Positions 42,111 through 54,225 of a stretch of DNA of 64,000 bases are shown one piece after another. Under the pieces are notes generated by a model. That model worked only from the letters and a program-made list of their open reading frames with translations, searched no databases and was not told the DNA's origin. Every line of letters begins with the position of its first letter. The first letter of the stretch is position 1. Position numbers and translations under genes: made by a program. The DNA comes from Eretmocerus hayati. Taxonomy: Eukaryota; Arthropoda; Insecta; Hymenoptera; Aphelinidae. The stretch covers positions 75,844,186-75,908,185 of the forward strand of contig CM056743.1 in the NCBI GenBank assembly GCA_029851415.1, read 5' to 3'.

Positions 42111-43575
42111 GCAGCAGTGGATGCCATCAAAATGATCTCAGTCATAGACTTCAGCCAATTTTCGCAGGCACAGAACGACGATGAAGAGTTGCAGCATCTC
42201 CTGCAGAACAAGGAGAATACATCGCTGAGACTACACAACCTAAGCTACGGTCCGGATTTTCGGGGTATCTATTGCGATGTGAGTACAGAAGACATTCGTC
42301 CCTATGTACCCGTTGTTTTCAGAAGAAAAGTATTTGATACTCTCCAAGGACTAGCTCATCCTGGCCCGAAACCATCTGTCAAAATCATCTGCCAACGATA
42401 CGTTTGGCCCAGTATGAACAAACAGATAACCAAATGGACCAAAGAGTGTGCCCCATGCCAACGTTCTGAAATAGCACGCGACAATGTGCTCCAACCTAGA
42501 GTATTCAAGGAACCAGACCAGCGTTTCGATCATGTACATACTTAAAGACATAGTTGGACCTCTATCTCGTGCACAAGGATTTGAGTACTGTTCGACAATG
42601 ATCGATCGATTTACACGCTGGCCAGAAGCCATTCCAATCAAAGATATCACAACACAAACATTTGCAGATGCGTTCTATACGCATTGGGTATCTCGCTATG
42701 GAACGCAAAAAATTATAACTCATGATCAAGTCCCACAATTTGAATCCACTTCATTCAAGGCTCTGGCAAGAATGATAGCGTCTGATACAAAACACACGAC
42801 CCCAGCAGCGAATGGAATGATTGAGCGCTGGCATCGCACTGTCAAGGCGCCTCTTCGCTGCTACGCATCATAAGACTGGGTGCCACTTCTCCCTCCAATA
42901 TTGTTGGGTCTCCGCACAGTGCACAAAAAAGAACTTGGAGGCTGTCCAGCTGGATTTCTCTATGGATCAAACTTACTTTTGCCAGGAGAGTTTTTCACAT
43001 CCGAAGACCCGCCTATGGATCCTCAATCGTTTTTGAAGCCATTGCGACTCCATATGCGAGAAATCCGTTCAGTCCCAGCGGCGCATTACTGCAGAAGAAA
43101 AATCTTCTGGTACGAAGACCTATATACTTGCTCAATTGTGTCCATGCAACAAGGAGCAAAGAACACTCTGTTGGATCAGACATATGCAGGACCATTCAAA
43201 GTCATCCGCAGAGTTGACGATCGAGTTTTTACGATTGACGTATAAGGTCGTGAAATGACCTTCAACTTTGAGCGTCTAAAGCAATCTCACATAACTTTCC
43301 CAAAATTATAACAATCTGATTCTCCGTCAATCTCAAGGGATCACAGTTATGCTTGAGCTCCGTTGGCATCCACTCAGCCAAAAACAAGTCCTCAACCTCA
43401 GACTGCGGCATCAACGAATGCTCAGAATCCTTCAACGAGCAACTCAACTTCATCAGTTCCTGTTAAAGTTCCTGCTTCCAGCAACGATGCACATAGTGGA
43501 CCTCTACGTACTCATGAAAATAAGAAGAAAAAAAAGTGTCTTACAAGTGAATTTTCATCATTCGAGTGCTTTTGA
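42111..43575 (+). pseudogene. CsRn1-like Gypsy integrase and pol C-terminus
   Basis: Zinc-finger region: LAHPGPKPSVKIICQRYVWP and C-A-P-C. After a frame change near 42545 the core follows: Asp in LKDIVGPL, FTRWPEAIPI, Asp in THDQVPQF, Glu in NGMIERWHR. A further indel near 42873 precedes LLGLRTVHKKELGG and GSNLLLPGEF, then YAGPFKVIRRVDDRVFTIDV, a stop (43243-43245), GREMTFNFERLK in the same frame, and a Ser/Thr/Pro/Gln-rich tail (to about 43575) ending in a basic stretch. The element end is undefined; no LTR found. Confidence 0.92.
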
Positions 43576-44354
43576 ATGCAATAGTGTATTTTAGTGCTCA
43601 GTGACAGACCCCAAAAAAAAAATAGAGACTGTGAGCAAATATTTCCATGACAAGAATATGACTTCCCGACAAAAAAAATCCAGAGGAAATCAAAGTTTTT
43701 CCTCATCCTAGATTCAATCTAGCAAGTATAAAGTCATTTTAGATTCTTAAGGTGCTATAGCACAACCAAATACTTCAATGGTCAAACGGTTCAAAATGTG
43801 AATGTTTTCAAATGAAAATATATATTTTGTACCTAAAGTTACCAATCTGAGGAGCATTCACCACGTACTTAACGCGCAGTGTTTTCTAAGTTCAGTATTT
43901 CCGAAGGAATAGCAGCTGAGAAGTTGCATTCCTGGAACCAAGTTATGTTCCTGAACAAATATTCCTAACTAGAAGTATCCCAATTAAAGATCAAAAGATC
44001 TTCAGGCAATATGAAGAAGACAGCAAAGAAAGCATGAAATCGATTTTTTGCCTCTTAGCGTTGAAGAAGAAATTTTCAAAATGGTAAGACCGCTTGACAA
44101 TGCGCAAAATATTGTCGATCGGGGAATTTTCCCCGTTGCCTTCACTGGGGGGGGGGGGGGGGGACTGTGTAGGGTACGGCTCCTCCGTTCGCCTCACTCC
44201 GTGATAACGTTCCACGGATACGGGTGGAACGTTTGAGCAATTCTTGTGTGAGATATATTTATGGTGTTAGAAAAGATGAGCACATCACCCCGTTTAGAGA
44301 ACGTCTGGGTTGGTTACGCACGGACTCAAGGCGCATGTATTTTGCAGCGATCAT
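43576..44354. other. No gene recognised
   Basis: Holds a long G run (about 44147-44163). Nothing else recognised. Confidence 0.5.
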
Positions 44355-46887
44355 CATGAGTCATTCTTTTTAATATCGCCAGGTATTGTGTCGGGGGGTC
44401 AGGGATTTTTCTGTAACTTTAGGTACATGTTGTATATGATGAAAGAAGATGGAAAACACAGTTCTTAGGTCCCGAAAGTCATCCGCGCGAGTTTGGCGCC
44501 CTATTTTCGTTTTCAAAATTCGTGAAAAATTCGATTTTTCAACTTTTTGATTGATTTCTCACCAGTATGGAACCCAATAAAAAAATTATCCAAGACACAT
44601 ATTTCGACGTGAAATGAGCTGAATTTTACGGAAAGAATACTCTCAGATCCGTCAAAGATGAACATAACCTCAAAAAAGTGATTTTTTCAGAAAAACCCAA
44701 TTTTCAAGCCTTAGGCTCTATTTTATCTCAAATTTGACATTTTCATCGGATTTCTCGTCAAATTTTACATCGAGAACCGTTTTTCAAAAATTGGGCTGAG
44801 GATGGGTTTGGCCACCATAATAATAAGTTTAGTAGCAGGACCGTAAAAATAGGGCTAAATTGTTCGTTTCGGGAGGGACACTTATTACACTGGACAACAA
44901 AATATTGGGTCAGAAGTAGCGCATTGATCAAACAATGACTTTTTCGTGTATTTTTCGACGTAGAAACCGAATCCGAAACCAGTTCTGCACCTAGACATCA
45001 GGAATTTTTTTAAACCGCGAAATACTGAGCTTCTAAAAAAATGCATTTTTAGCGTTTTTTGATGATTTTGTAGATACATGATTTTGATGGTGCAACCTTG
45101 CAGCGGGCTTTGAGCGTACCCGGACTATGATTTCTCACGTATTTTGACCTGCTGAACACGATGAAAGTTGTTTTAGAGGGCTAGCATGCGTTCGAAACGA
45201 ATGAAAAGCTCATTTTTCGAGTTGCTATCAGGAGAGTTTGGACGATTTCGTGATAAATCTCAAAGTGATCACGGAATTGATCAGAAACACCCTCTGCAAT
45301 ACCACGAGAGCGCATTCTTTTTCTATTTGCACACATACTAAGGAAATGATGTTTGCAGTCGCCTAAAAGTAGATTAGTGGAATATACATGTATAATCCCG
45401 AAAAGAAACTTTTGATCTATTCCGAGATCCATCCCTCGGGTTAGTTCAAGCCTCCTCGTATTGGATCAATGCTCGAGTTTTTCTACTTAGAAGCCACTCG
45501 AACTAGTAGAACAATGTCATTTTGTTGCTAGGATACGGTATCAGAGGTCCCGGAGACCTAAACTCGGTTTAGGTTACGTACGTTCCGTAACTTGACATAC
45601 CATGAATATGTAATCAACCTAGTTACATCGTTTTTCACCCTAAGCTAATGTGGGCACTCCAATGATTCTATTCTGGAGGCGAGTGAATAAGAACATCCAG
45701 CGTCAGATGTGCCATCTTGGGCTGGTTCCAACGACTATCTATATGCACTCAGAAGTACATGAGACTGGGGAACTACAAATTCGACTCATTACGAGAAAGC
45801 TTGAGCTTACCTCAGGAATTAGATCAAAAGTTTCTTCTCGGGATTATACATGTATATTCAACTAATCTACTTTTAGGCGACTGCAAACATCATTCCCTTA
45901 GTGTGTGTGCAAATAGAAAAAGAATGCGCTCCCGTGGTATTGCAGAGGGTGTTTCTGATCAATTCCGTGATCACTTTGAGATTTATCACGAAATCGTCCA
46001 AACTCTCCTGATAGCAACTCGAAAAATCAGCTTTTCATTTGTTTGGAACGCATGCTAGCCCTCTAAAACAACTTTCATCGTGTTCAGCAGGTCGAAATAC
46101 GTGAGAAATCATAGTCCGGGTACGCCCAAAGCCCGCTGCAAGGTTGCACCATCAAAATCATGTATCTACAAAATCATCAAAAAAAGCTAAAAATGCATTT
46201 TTTTAGAAGCTCAGTATTTCGCGGTTTAAAAAAATTTTTGATGTCTAGGTGCAAAACTGGTTTCGGATTCGGTTTCTACGTCGAAAATTACACGAAAAAT
46301 TCATTGTTTGATCAATGCACTACTTCTGACCCAATATTTTGTTGTCCAAAGTAATAAGTGTCCCTCCCGAAACGAACAATTTAGCCCTATTTTTACGGTC
46401 CTGCTACTAAAGTTATTATTATGGTGGCCAAACCCGTCCTCAGCCCAATTTTTGAAAAACGGTTCTCGACGTAAAATTTGACGAGGAATCCGATGAAAAT
46501 GTCAAATTCGAGATAAAATATGGCCTAAGGCTTGAAAATTGGGTTTTTCTGAAAAAAAATCACTTTTTTGAGGTTATGTTCATCTTTGACGGATCTGAGA
46601 GTATTCTTTTCGTAAAATTCAGCTCATTTCACGTCGAAATATGTGTCTTGGATAATTTTTTATTGGGTTCCATACTGGTGAGAAATCAATCAAAAAGTTG
46701 AAAAATCGAATTTTTCACGAATTTTGAAAACGAAAATAGGGCGCCAAACTCGCGCGGATGACTTTCGGGACCTAAGAACTGTGCTTTCCATCTTCTTTTA
46801 TCATATACAACATGTACCTAAAGTTACAGAAAAATCCCTGACCCCCCGACACAAAACCTGGCGATATTAAAAAGAATGACTCTCATG
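44355..46887. mobile_element. 2.5-kb palindromic element, arms ~1.07 kb
   Basis: Left arm 44355 to about 45432, right arm about 45815 to 46887, inverted and nearly identical by eye. Landmarks in both arms are the outer CATGAGTCATTCTTTTTAAT, GGGGGGTCAGGGATTTTTCT, GAAAGTCATCCGCGCGAGTT and CCGGGTACG or its inverse. The spacer is about 380 bp. Minus/plus frame pairs are mirror images and not independent genes. No transposase or target duplication recognised. High similarity between arms indicates recent origin or gene conversion. Confidence 0.85.
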
Positions 46888-47782
46888 TATAAAATCATTA
46901 ATATGCGCGAACCTGGGTATCTCGCTGCAATGTTCACCAGGTACGAATCCGGGCGTCCTAGGCGGGGTGGCGCAGATCATCAAGAGTTAGAGGTCCCGCA
47001 CAGGAGACTGAACTATGGCCAGAGATCTTTTTCAGTGCAGTGTGCTCATTTTTGAGATTTTCTCCCCCCCCCCCATCAAATTCGGTCCCTACCATCTTTA
47101 TCCCTCTTCAAGGGCGCAGCCCGAGAATTCCTGCTCGAGCAAGCCCCGATGAGGCTTGAGAGTTCCCAGCAGTGCAATCATTCCAATCTTTGATATTAGT
47201 TTCTCTTGAGTAGACTGAGGATAAGACTTCCTAGCCTGTAGACGTGTCTTCTAATGACCAAAGTATATGACTGTGATAGGGTCTTAATCTCCTAAACTTA
47301 TCGATTAAGCAATTTTTTTTCTTTTTCTCCCTTGAGAATTCCAGTAAAAACGAGTGACCTGGATTGTATCAATGAATTTTTATTTATCATTCTTCATGTA
47401 TTCAGACACCAAGACCAAAGCTGACAAATTATTCTGACAAATAATGTGGCAACGTGTATCTAATACCACAGATGTATATATGTTTTTATATTTCTTATTC
47501 ATATTGTGTATTCAATTACTAAATTATGTATTCAAAAGTTGTCCCTATAGAACAATAAATTGGTATCTATCTATCTATCTATCCGTGGCTCTCTCTCTAT
47601 ACGCGCCTTTTCCCCGCATCTCCCTCGCATGCGCCAGCTTGCTGCGTCGAGCATCAGATCTTCCTGGGCCTCAGCCATATACTCGTATATATTTGAATAG
47701 ATAGTTTTACTTTAAACTATGGTGTACATGACCTCATTTTACACCCAAATCACTCGTCACAAGTGACATGATTGATAACTGA
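46888..47782. other. No gene recognised; TATC microsatellite
   Basis: Short (TATC)n around 47565-47583 and a C run near 47066-47075. Confidence 0.5.
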
Positions 47783-48040
47783 GGAGCCTCTACAGCCCAC
47801 AAAGAAAGCTTACTAATCCGTCACCAACAGTTACGCATTCATATAGAGCCAGAAGAAATAATCATCGAAGTCGGAGGAGCAATATTATTCGAAGCACAAG
47901 ATAACGTGGACCCGAAAGAGATCAGAATTCAAGGAAGGGGTTCACCAGACTTCGGCGAAGAACGTTGGAAAAAGGTCGACGAAAGGTCCAGTGGTCAAAT
48001 TCTACGCACTGTGAAATTTCCCCAACGCTTCCAAGTATAG
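47783..48040 (+). pseudogene. Orphan coding-like fragment (85 codons, no start)
   Basis: A plus-strand open frame without Met, ending at TAG 48038-48040, with protein-like composition: RIHIEPEEIIIEVGGAILF, then EAQDNVDPKEIRIQGRGS and EERWKKVDERSSGQ. Alternating hydrophobic and charged residues look like genuine beta-rich coding sequence. I do not recognise the family. It may be a fragment of a retroelement ORF. Confidence 0.3.
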
Positions 48041-49205
48041 CGCGCTGATTCGTGCATATCGTATATCACACAGCAAATTGGGGAACATAAATCGCAAGAA
48101 GCACTGGGAATAAATAGTAGACACTTTTTGGGGGTTGTATTCTTCAAACAGTGTGCGCATGATGGATGAATCAGTTACTCCTTGAATGAATACAACGCAC
48201 TCACAGAGCAAGCAGTGAAGTTAGAACGAAACTGAACGATGGAGTCACTCTAACCTCTAAATTGATAAAGTTTCACTGCCGACGTCGGAGGAAAACTTCA
48301 TCGATGCGTATCCAATGAGGAGAAATGGATCAGTGTGTGCTCCGCAGTTGCGAAATTGTCGACAGAGCCGCTATACCAACGGGAGAATCTGACCATCGAG
48401 GCCTCCTATGACTGCGAGAAACTAATACTTTACGTTAATGCAGTTGTGGAGAATTCAGCAAGAATCGCAGGACCCAAGGTTGATCGCAATTGAACCATTC
48501 CCAAACAACGCACCCAATGAGTGGGACCTGACACAAAACGAGAGATAAAGAGCGAGCTACGTGTGAGGAGGACTTAATTGTAAGAGATCAGTAAGAATAA
48601 TAAGTAAGTTGGCGGATCTCCAGAGTGAACACCTAGAAAGGGATGTAATTCGGAATTCTTCAGAGACAGTGTTCAGTGTGCAGTTGATGTGTTGTTGTAT
48701 ACGTAAGTTGAGTTTCCAATAATTCGCTAGTTTTCACCTATTGCCATAGTGAATCATGTAGTACAGAGGATGAAGAATGTGAAATCAAGCAGTTCGCCCG
48801 AAATTCTCGCGTTGTGTTTTAGATAAATTGCACGAAGGTTTCCGATCACGTACTTCGGGAGTCCGAGAACAGTTGCGAATCGAATATTCTGTGAAGAATG
48901 ACAAACATTCAGAAAACAATTTACCTATCTGGTACAGCTGGCGTTGGCGCTGCCAGCTAATAGATATACATGTACCTGATGCCTGTGTGTATATTTAAAT
49001 TCGTCATTCGTTCAAAATACGCGCTTGCGATGAGTTGACTGACGAGAGGTGGACTATAGTTCCACCTACGATTAGAAATAAGTTTTATCATGTAATTTTC
49101 ATTGTCATCAAAATGAGGTAAATTTCTCAAAATAAGTGAAATTTGTGATCATGTTAAATTATGTTATATATGTGGTCTCTCATTGTGTAAAAATTGATTT
49201 CTCAG
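48041..49205. other. No gene recognised
   Basis: Short plus-strand stretches around 48430-48560 (for example ENSARIAGPKVDRN, then PDTKREIKSELRVRR in another frame) vaguely resemble linkers upstream of retroelement RTs, but I would not call a gene. Confidence 0.35.
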
Positions 49206-49248
49206 CCTGATAAGGTCGACTGAAAGTTGACGGAACGTCGCAATTAAA
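49206..49248 (+). ncRNA. Hammerhead-like hairpin motif, copy 2
   Basis: CCTGATAAG, stem GTCGAC...GTTGAC, then GGAACGTCGCAATTAAA. Same architecture as 40696-40740 with different but still paired stem bases. The core deviates from a canonical hammerhead (A for G in CUGANGA, and GGAAC). Confidence 0.35.
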
Positions 49249-49982
49249 CTTTTCCATCCAAAGAGTGTTTTTTCACTCAACCCATGTCCTCCAAGATCAA
49301 GAAGAACTAACAATATTATATCAAGTTCGGGGACGAGAAGTTATCAATCTATAATCATTCAGAAAACAGATTCGGTAGAGTTATAAGGAGAGGAAATGAT
49401 AAGCGAGGAACATACCCTGATAATCCTAAGCACTTACAAAGGGTGGGAAACGGTATTGATGAATGGCTTCCCACTGCACTGTATTCATATGTGATGAACA
49501 ATGAAATGGAAGAATTGTTGTGAATGATATAATCAAGCTCGTGACTTGATCTGCCTCTCATCCCCGTTTCGAGTAGATCGAAATGTTTAGCGAATTCCAT
49601 CGATAACCGGTTGTGTCGTTTCGTCAAGAAATCATTATAAGTAGGATCATACATACAGTGAAAAGATTCATGACGTCCGGAATTTCAATTTCGACAGAAT
49701 GTACTCTCGACTAGTCTAGTATTGTGAACTCATAACTGCACCTTCCTTAAATGAATTGAAAGCTGGTGAATAATACACATGAGGAAAATATTTGGCTTCT
49801 GAGTTTTTGCAAGATCAAGGAAGAGCGAGTTCTAAAGTCACCAATGAGTGATACGAAAAGTATTCAATCTGATGTTCGGAGTCACGTCTATGTTTTGGGA
49901 TTTTATTCACGGGAGGACATCCAAAATCAATGGATATCATTCGGAACCCTATAACAAGACTCAAAAACAGATAGATAAAATG
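49249..49982. other. No gene recognised
   Basis: Open frames at 49355-49654 (minus) and 49848-50372 (plus) have no motifs; the latter runs into repeats. Confidence 0.45.
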
Positions 49983-50286
49983 ACCAGCACTGGAACATTC
50001 TCACAAATAAAGCGAACACCCGACGTGACCTGTATCACCTCCACATTTTCCGGGACTTTGTACCAGGCTAGGTCGCTGCCCACGTATATGAGGTCTCAAA
50101 AACACTCAAAGAATCGATATTTCCAGGAGGCAGCCTTGCTCCTTATCAAAACTTTTCCCGCAGTCATAAATCAGGCGTCCGGCAGACATCACGAAAACGC
50201 ATTTTCCGGGCCATTGTACCAGGCTACGGCACTGGAACATTTTCACAAAAAAAAAAACGAAGACTCGACGTTACCTGTATCACCTT
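49983..50286. repeat. Two 156-bp-type units bracketed by a ~60-bp direct repeat
   Basis: CACTGGAACATTCTCACAAA... at about 49988 and CACTGGAACATTTTCACAAA... at about 50230 each run on into CCTGTATCACCT. Between them are about one and a half units of the repeat that builds the arms of the element at 50989-54225 (GTACCAGGCTAGG, CAAAGAATCGATATTTCCAG). Confidence 0.7.
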
Positions 50287-50988
50287 CTCTAATGCCCAAG
50301 CTCCTTCGTTACGGCGTGCAGCAACTCTCTGGAGACAGATGCACCGCATACAAGCACATTGTATGTCCCTGAGACTATTAATCGAAGTCCATTCGTTTCA
50401 TTCAACAGAGAAAAGTACACACTCTCTAACAATCTGACCAAAGAGATGAGAATCGATGTCCAGGCATCAGCCAGGAATGACATAATACTGTCACTGATAT
50501 AATCACCAATATCATGTAGTAACAGAGTAACATCACTGAGATAAAAGAAATAATGCACAATGGGAGCTTGTTTCCACACTCCTAAGAACCTCATATATGA
50601 TTGCAACCCGATATTCATGAAGGCAACGAGCATTGCATTCGCGCAAGCTGCGCGTGGAATTTTTGCTATGACTTTTACATGCAGTACACTCAAAAGCCAC
50701 AGAACCAGCTTGGACGAGTAAGGAAGTTCAGAATCTGTTTTCGCCAGTGTTGGGTTTTGGATTCAGGGTGTATTGTGATGAGAGGAATGCCAATTGATAA
50801 TTTTGACGAACACTAATATATTGAGCAATAACTTGATACATGCTCGAGGTGGTGGAGAGACACAATAACAAAACGCACAGTATTGTTCGAGATCCACACG
50901 ATGACTGACTGTACCGGAGCAGAGCCGATGGCCTATAGCCGAACGGCTGACTATCTATAGATATACTGCAGCCGGTGCTCCTGCCGTT
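50287..50988. other. No gene recognised
   Basis: No motif found in the minus frame 50289-50693 or the plus frame 50601-50816. Confidence 0.45.
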
Positions 50989-51596
50989 TCAGCGTATCTA
51001 CTATCTAGACTGAGAGCTAGCTCGGAAATCAGGAATTGATCAGAGGCAAGGGCTGCCTCAACGTAAAACGACTCCAATTGTCCATGGAAACGAAGATCCG
51101 TTGGAATAAGCACGCTAACCTGGTACAGGAAAGAAATGGCGTTCGGGAAAGCCCCCGAGTTTTCCGGGATGATGGAATAGATAAGAGGCAGGGATGAAAC
51201 TTTTTCCTGGTGATAGTATTAGCAATACCAAATCCAAAAACCTTGGAGGCGAAAAGCCACCCCCGTACCTAGGGGTTGGCAGCCTCCCCTTGAGCCCCCA
51301 AAAGAATTGGAAAGAGTTTTGATGAGGGACAAGGCTGCCTCCTGGAAATATCGATTCTTTGAGTGTTGTTAAAACCCTATGCACGGAGGCAGAGCCCTAG
51401 CCTGGTATAATGGCCCGGAAAATGCGTTTTCGTGATGGCAGCCGGATGCCTGATTCATGACTGCGGGGAAAGTTTTGATAAGGGGCAAGGCTGCCTCCTG
51501 GAAATATCGATTCTTCGAGTTTTTCCAGGACCCTATACACGGAGGCAGAGCCCAATCCTGGTACAATGGCCTGGAGAATGCGTTCTCGTGATGGCA

Positions 51597-52587
51597 GCCT
51601 GACGGGTTCCCGGTCAAAAGTCCGAATCCATTTCTCCGAATGGACAAAACTCCGAATGACCAAAACTCCGAAGACCATTTCTCCGTACGGACAAAATCCG
51701 AAAAATATTTTAAAAGTTCTAAGTTATTATTCAACTTCAACTTCTCATAAATGGATGAAACGACTCAGTATTAGCATTGAGAAGCAACATCTACTATACA
51801 ATATATAAAATCAGTCAAGAATCAATTACATAAATATTTTATCATTTCTCATCATGATCACTAACTACTCGCATGGACATATACGTTCAAAATATTGCAC
51901 CAATAATTATCAAGTATCAAAGTAGTACACATATCAAATTTACCATGTTCTACTGAAAGTGGGAGGTCAAAGAAGGAGTAATAGCCAATATCTACAAAAT
52001 CCCAATGTGATGTAATTGGAATGTTGTGATCCACAGCTCGCAAAAAGTCTAGAACTCTCTCATCCTGATTATAACTCATCCTAATCACCCGTAATGATTC
52101 GCGAACGGCGTTGCAGATCCAGCCATTTTATCTCAGGAGATTTTTTTCGGCACTGTTTCCGATCGAAAATACACGAAACCGCCCATCAAGAATTTCTTCG
52201 GCACAATTTTCGGCTCCATAGCAGACGCGAAACTGATTCGCGAGTACTATTGCGTGTATTGATCGCAGTCAGTCGATCGACCGAAGCCACGACGAAGTAA
52301 ACAATAAACGACTCATTGTAGCGCATTTGAGTTGGGTGGAATCATATTCCGTAATTTCGCTTCACATAATCATTCGAATTGAGATTATTTCGATTTTTTA
52401 TCATTTGGAGTTTTGATTATTCAGACTTTTGGCCGTTCGGACTTTTGGCCATTCGGAGTTTTGTCCGGTCGGACTTTTTGTTTTCGGAAAAACGGCTTCG
52501 GAGAAATGGTCCTCGGAGTTTTGGTCGTTCGGAGTTTCGTCCATTCGGAGAAATGGATTCGGACTTTTGACCGGGAACCGCCTGACG
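51597..52587. mobile_element. hAT-type non-autonomous element nested in the foldback arm
   Basis: A 975-bp insert (51605-52579) with inverted ends GGTTCCCGGTCAAAAGTCCG and, inverted, GGTTCCCGGTCAAAAGTCCG. It is flanked by the 8-bp duplication GCCTGACG (51597-51604 and 52580-52587), characteristic of hAT transposition. Removing it and one duplication restores the uninterrupted 156-bp unit. Subterminal repeats of the type CTCCGAATGACCAAAACTCC are multiplied at both ends. No transposase. Confidence 0.9.
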
Positions 52588-53313
52588 TCTGATTTATATC
52601 TGCGGAAAAAGTTTTGATAATCGGCAAGGCAGCTTCCGGGATTTATCGATTCTTTGAGTGATTTTGAGACTTTATGCACGGAGGCAGCGCCCTAGCCTGG
52701 TACAAATTCCCGGAGAATGCGTTATCGTGATGGCAGCTCAACTCCCGCAATAGCGAATAATGGAAAGATTTCGATCTTCATATGGGTACCTCCTGTAGTT
52801 ATCATTCCTCACTGAGAAAATTTAGCAAGTTATCCTTAAAACCCTCATCATGGTAAAATAGTAGAAAAAGTGATCATACCAAACTCATAGGAACATAATC
52901 GAATAAGGATTCAGGAAATACTGATCCATTCTCTTTCGCTGTCGCAGCTCGTTCCACTTTCGTTATCATCCTCTGAGTCGTATTCAATATCAAAGACTTC
53001 ATTTGAACAGTCTCGTACCAAATCCTCATCAATGTTGTGATTGCACCGTAAGAATCGATATTTTATAACGAATCACATGCATTTGGGCCAACATTGCTCA
53101 TGAGATCTCTGAATGAATGGATATATGCCATGCACCCTTGTTCAAATATGGTCTCATAAGTTACATATGATGACATTTACTACTATTTTTTCGTAATGAA
53201 GGTTTTAAAAATTACTTGCTTCCTTCCCTCTGTGAGGAATGGAGTATATTTGCAGGAGATATCCGTATGAAGATCGAAATCTTGTCGTTATTCGCTATTG
53301 TGGAGGCTAAGCT

Positions 53314-53935
53314 GCCATCACGAAAACATATTTTCCGGGACTTTGTACCAGGCTAGGTCACTGCCTACGTGCATGAAGTCTCAAAAACACTCAAAGAATC
53401 GATATTCCCAGGTGGCAGCCTTGCTCCTGATCAAAACTTTTCCCGCAGACATGAATTAGGCGTCCGACAGCCATCACGAGAACGCGTTTCCCGGGCCATT
53501 GTTCCAGGCTAGGGCGCTGCCTCCGTACATAGGTTCTCAAAATCTCTCAAAGAATCGATATCCCCAGGAGGCAGCCTTGCGCCTTATCAAAACTTCTTCC
53601 GCAAACATAAATCAGACGTCCGGCTGCCATCACGAGAATGCGTTTTCCGGGACTTCGTACCAAGCTAGGGCTCGGCCTCTGTGCATGAGGTCTTGAAATC
53701 ACTCAGAGAACCGATTTTTTCAAGAGGCAGCCTTGCCCCTTATCAAAACTTCTCCCGCAGTCATAAATCTGGCGCCCGGCTGCCATCACGAAAAAGCATT
53801 TTCCGGGCTTTTGTACAAGGCTAGGGCTCGGCCCTCGTGCATAGGGCCTTGGAAACACTCAAAGAATCGATATTTCCAGGAGGCAGTCTTGTCCCTTATC
53901 AAAACTCTCTCCAATTTTTTGGGGGCTTAAGGGAG
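53314..53935 (+). repeat. 156-bp tandem repeats of the right foldback arm
   Basis: GCCATCACG recurs at 53314, 53470, 53626 and 53782, exactly 156 bp apart. Each unit also holds a GTACCAGGCTAGG-type segment, CAAAGAATCGATAT and a CTTATCAAAACTT-type segment. Plus-strand open frames here merely read through the repeats. Confidence 0.92.
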
Positions 53936-54225
53936 GCCGCCAACCCCTTGGCACGGGGTAGCTTTCCGCCTCTAAGGTTTTTGGGTTTGTTATTGCAAAT
54001 ACTTACAAATCATCAGAAGAAAGTTGCACCCTTGCCTCTCACCAATTCCATCATCCCGGAAAACTCGGGGGCTTCCCCGGCCGCCATCTTTTCCCTGTTT
54101 CAGCTTAGCGCGCTAATTCCAACGGATTTACGTTTCCATGGGCAATTGGCGTCGTTTTACGTTGAGGCACCCCGTGCCTCTGATCAATCCCTAATTTCCG
54201 AGCTAGCTCTTAGTCTAGTCGGTTG

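Larger units (their letters stand above)
50989..54225. mobile_element. Foldback element with tandem-repeat arms
   Basis: Outer ends are inverted: GAGAGCTAGCTCGGAAATCA (about 51010) against AATTTCCGAGCTAGCTCTTA (about 54190), then CCGAGTTTTCCGGGATGATG (about 51157) against CATCATCCCGGAAAACTCGG (about 54049). Inside each arm the same 156-bp unit is repeated, about three copies in inverse orientation on the left and four on the right. Inner arm ends pair near 52737-52810 and 53245-53310, leaving a central spacer of about 430 bp. Long inverted arms made of tandem subrepeats are the hallmark of Foldback (FB) elements. No transposase frame. Confidence 0.8.

Noticed and set aside
44885..46354. Short open frames mirrored in the 2.5-kb palindrome
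   Set aside because: Both copies derive from inverted arms; no motif.
53314..53935. Regularly spaced repeats as a possible CRISPR array
   Set aside because: Units are 156 bp, adjacent without unique spacers, and lie in a eukaryotic foldback element.
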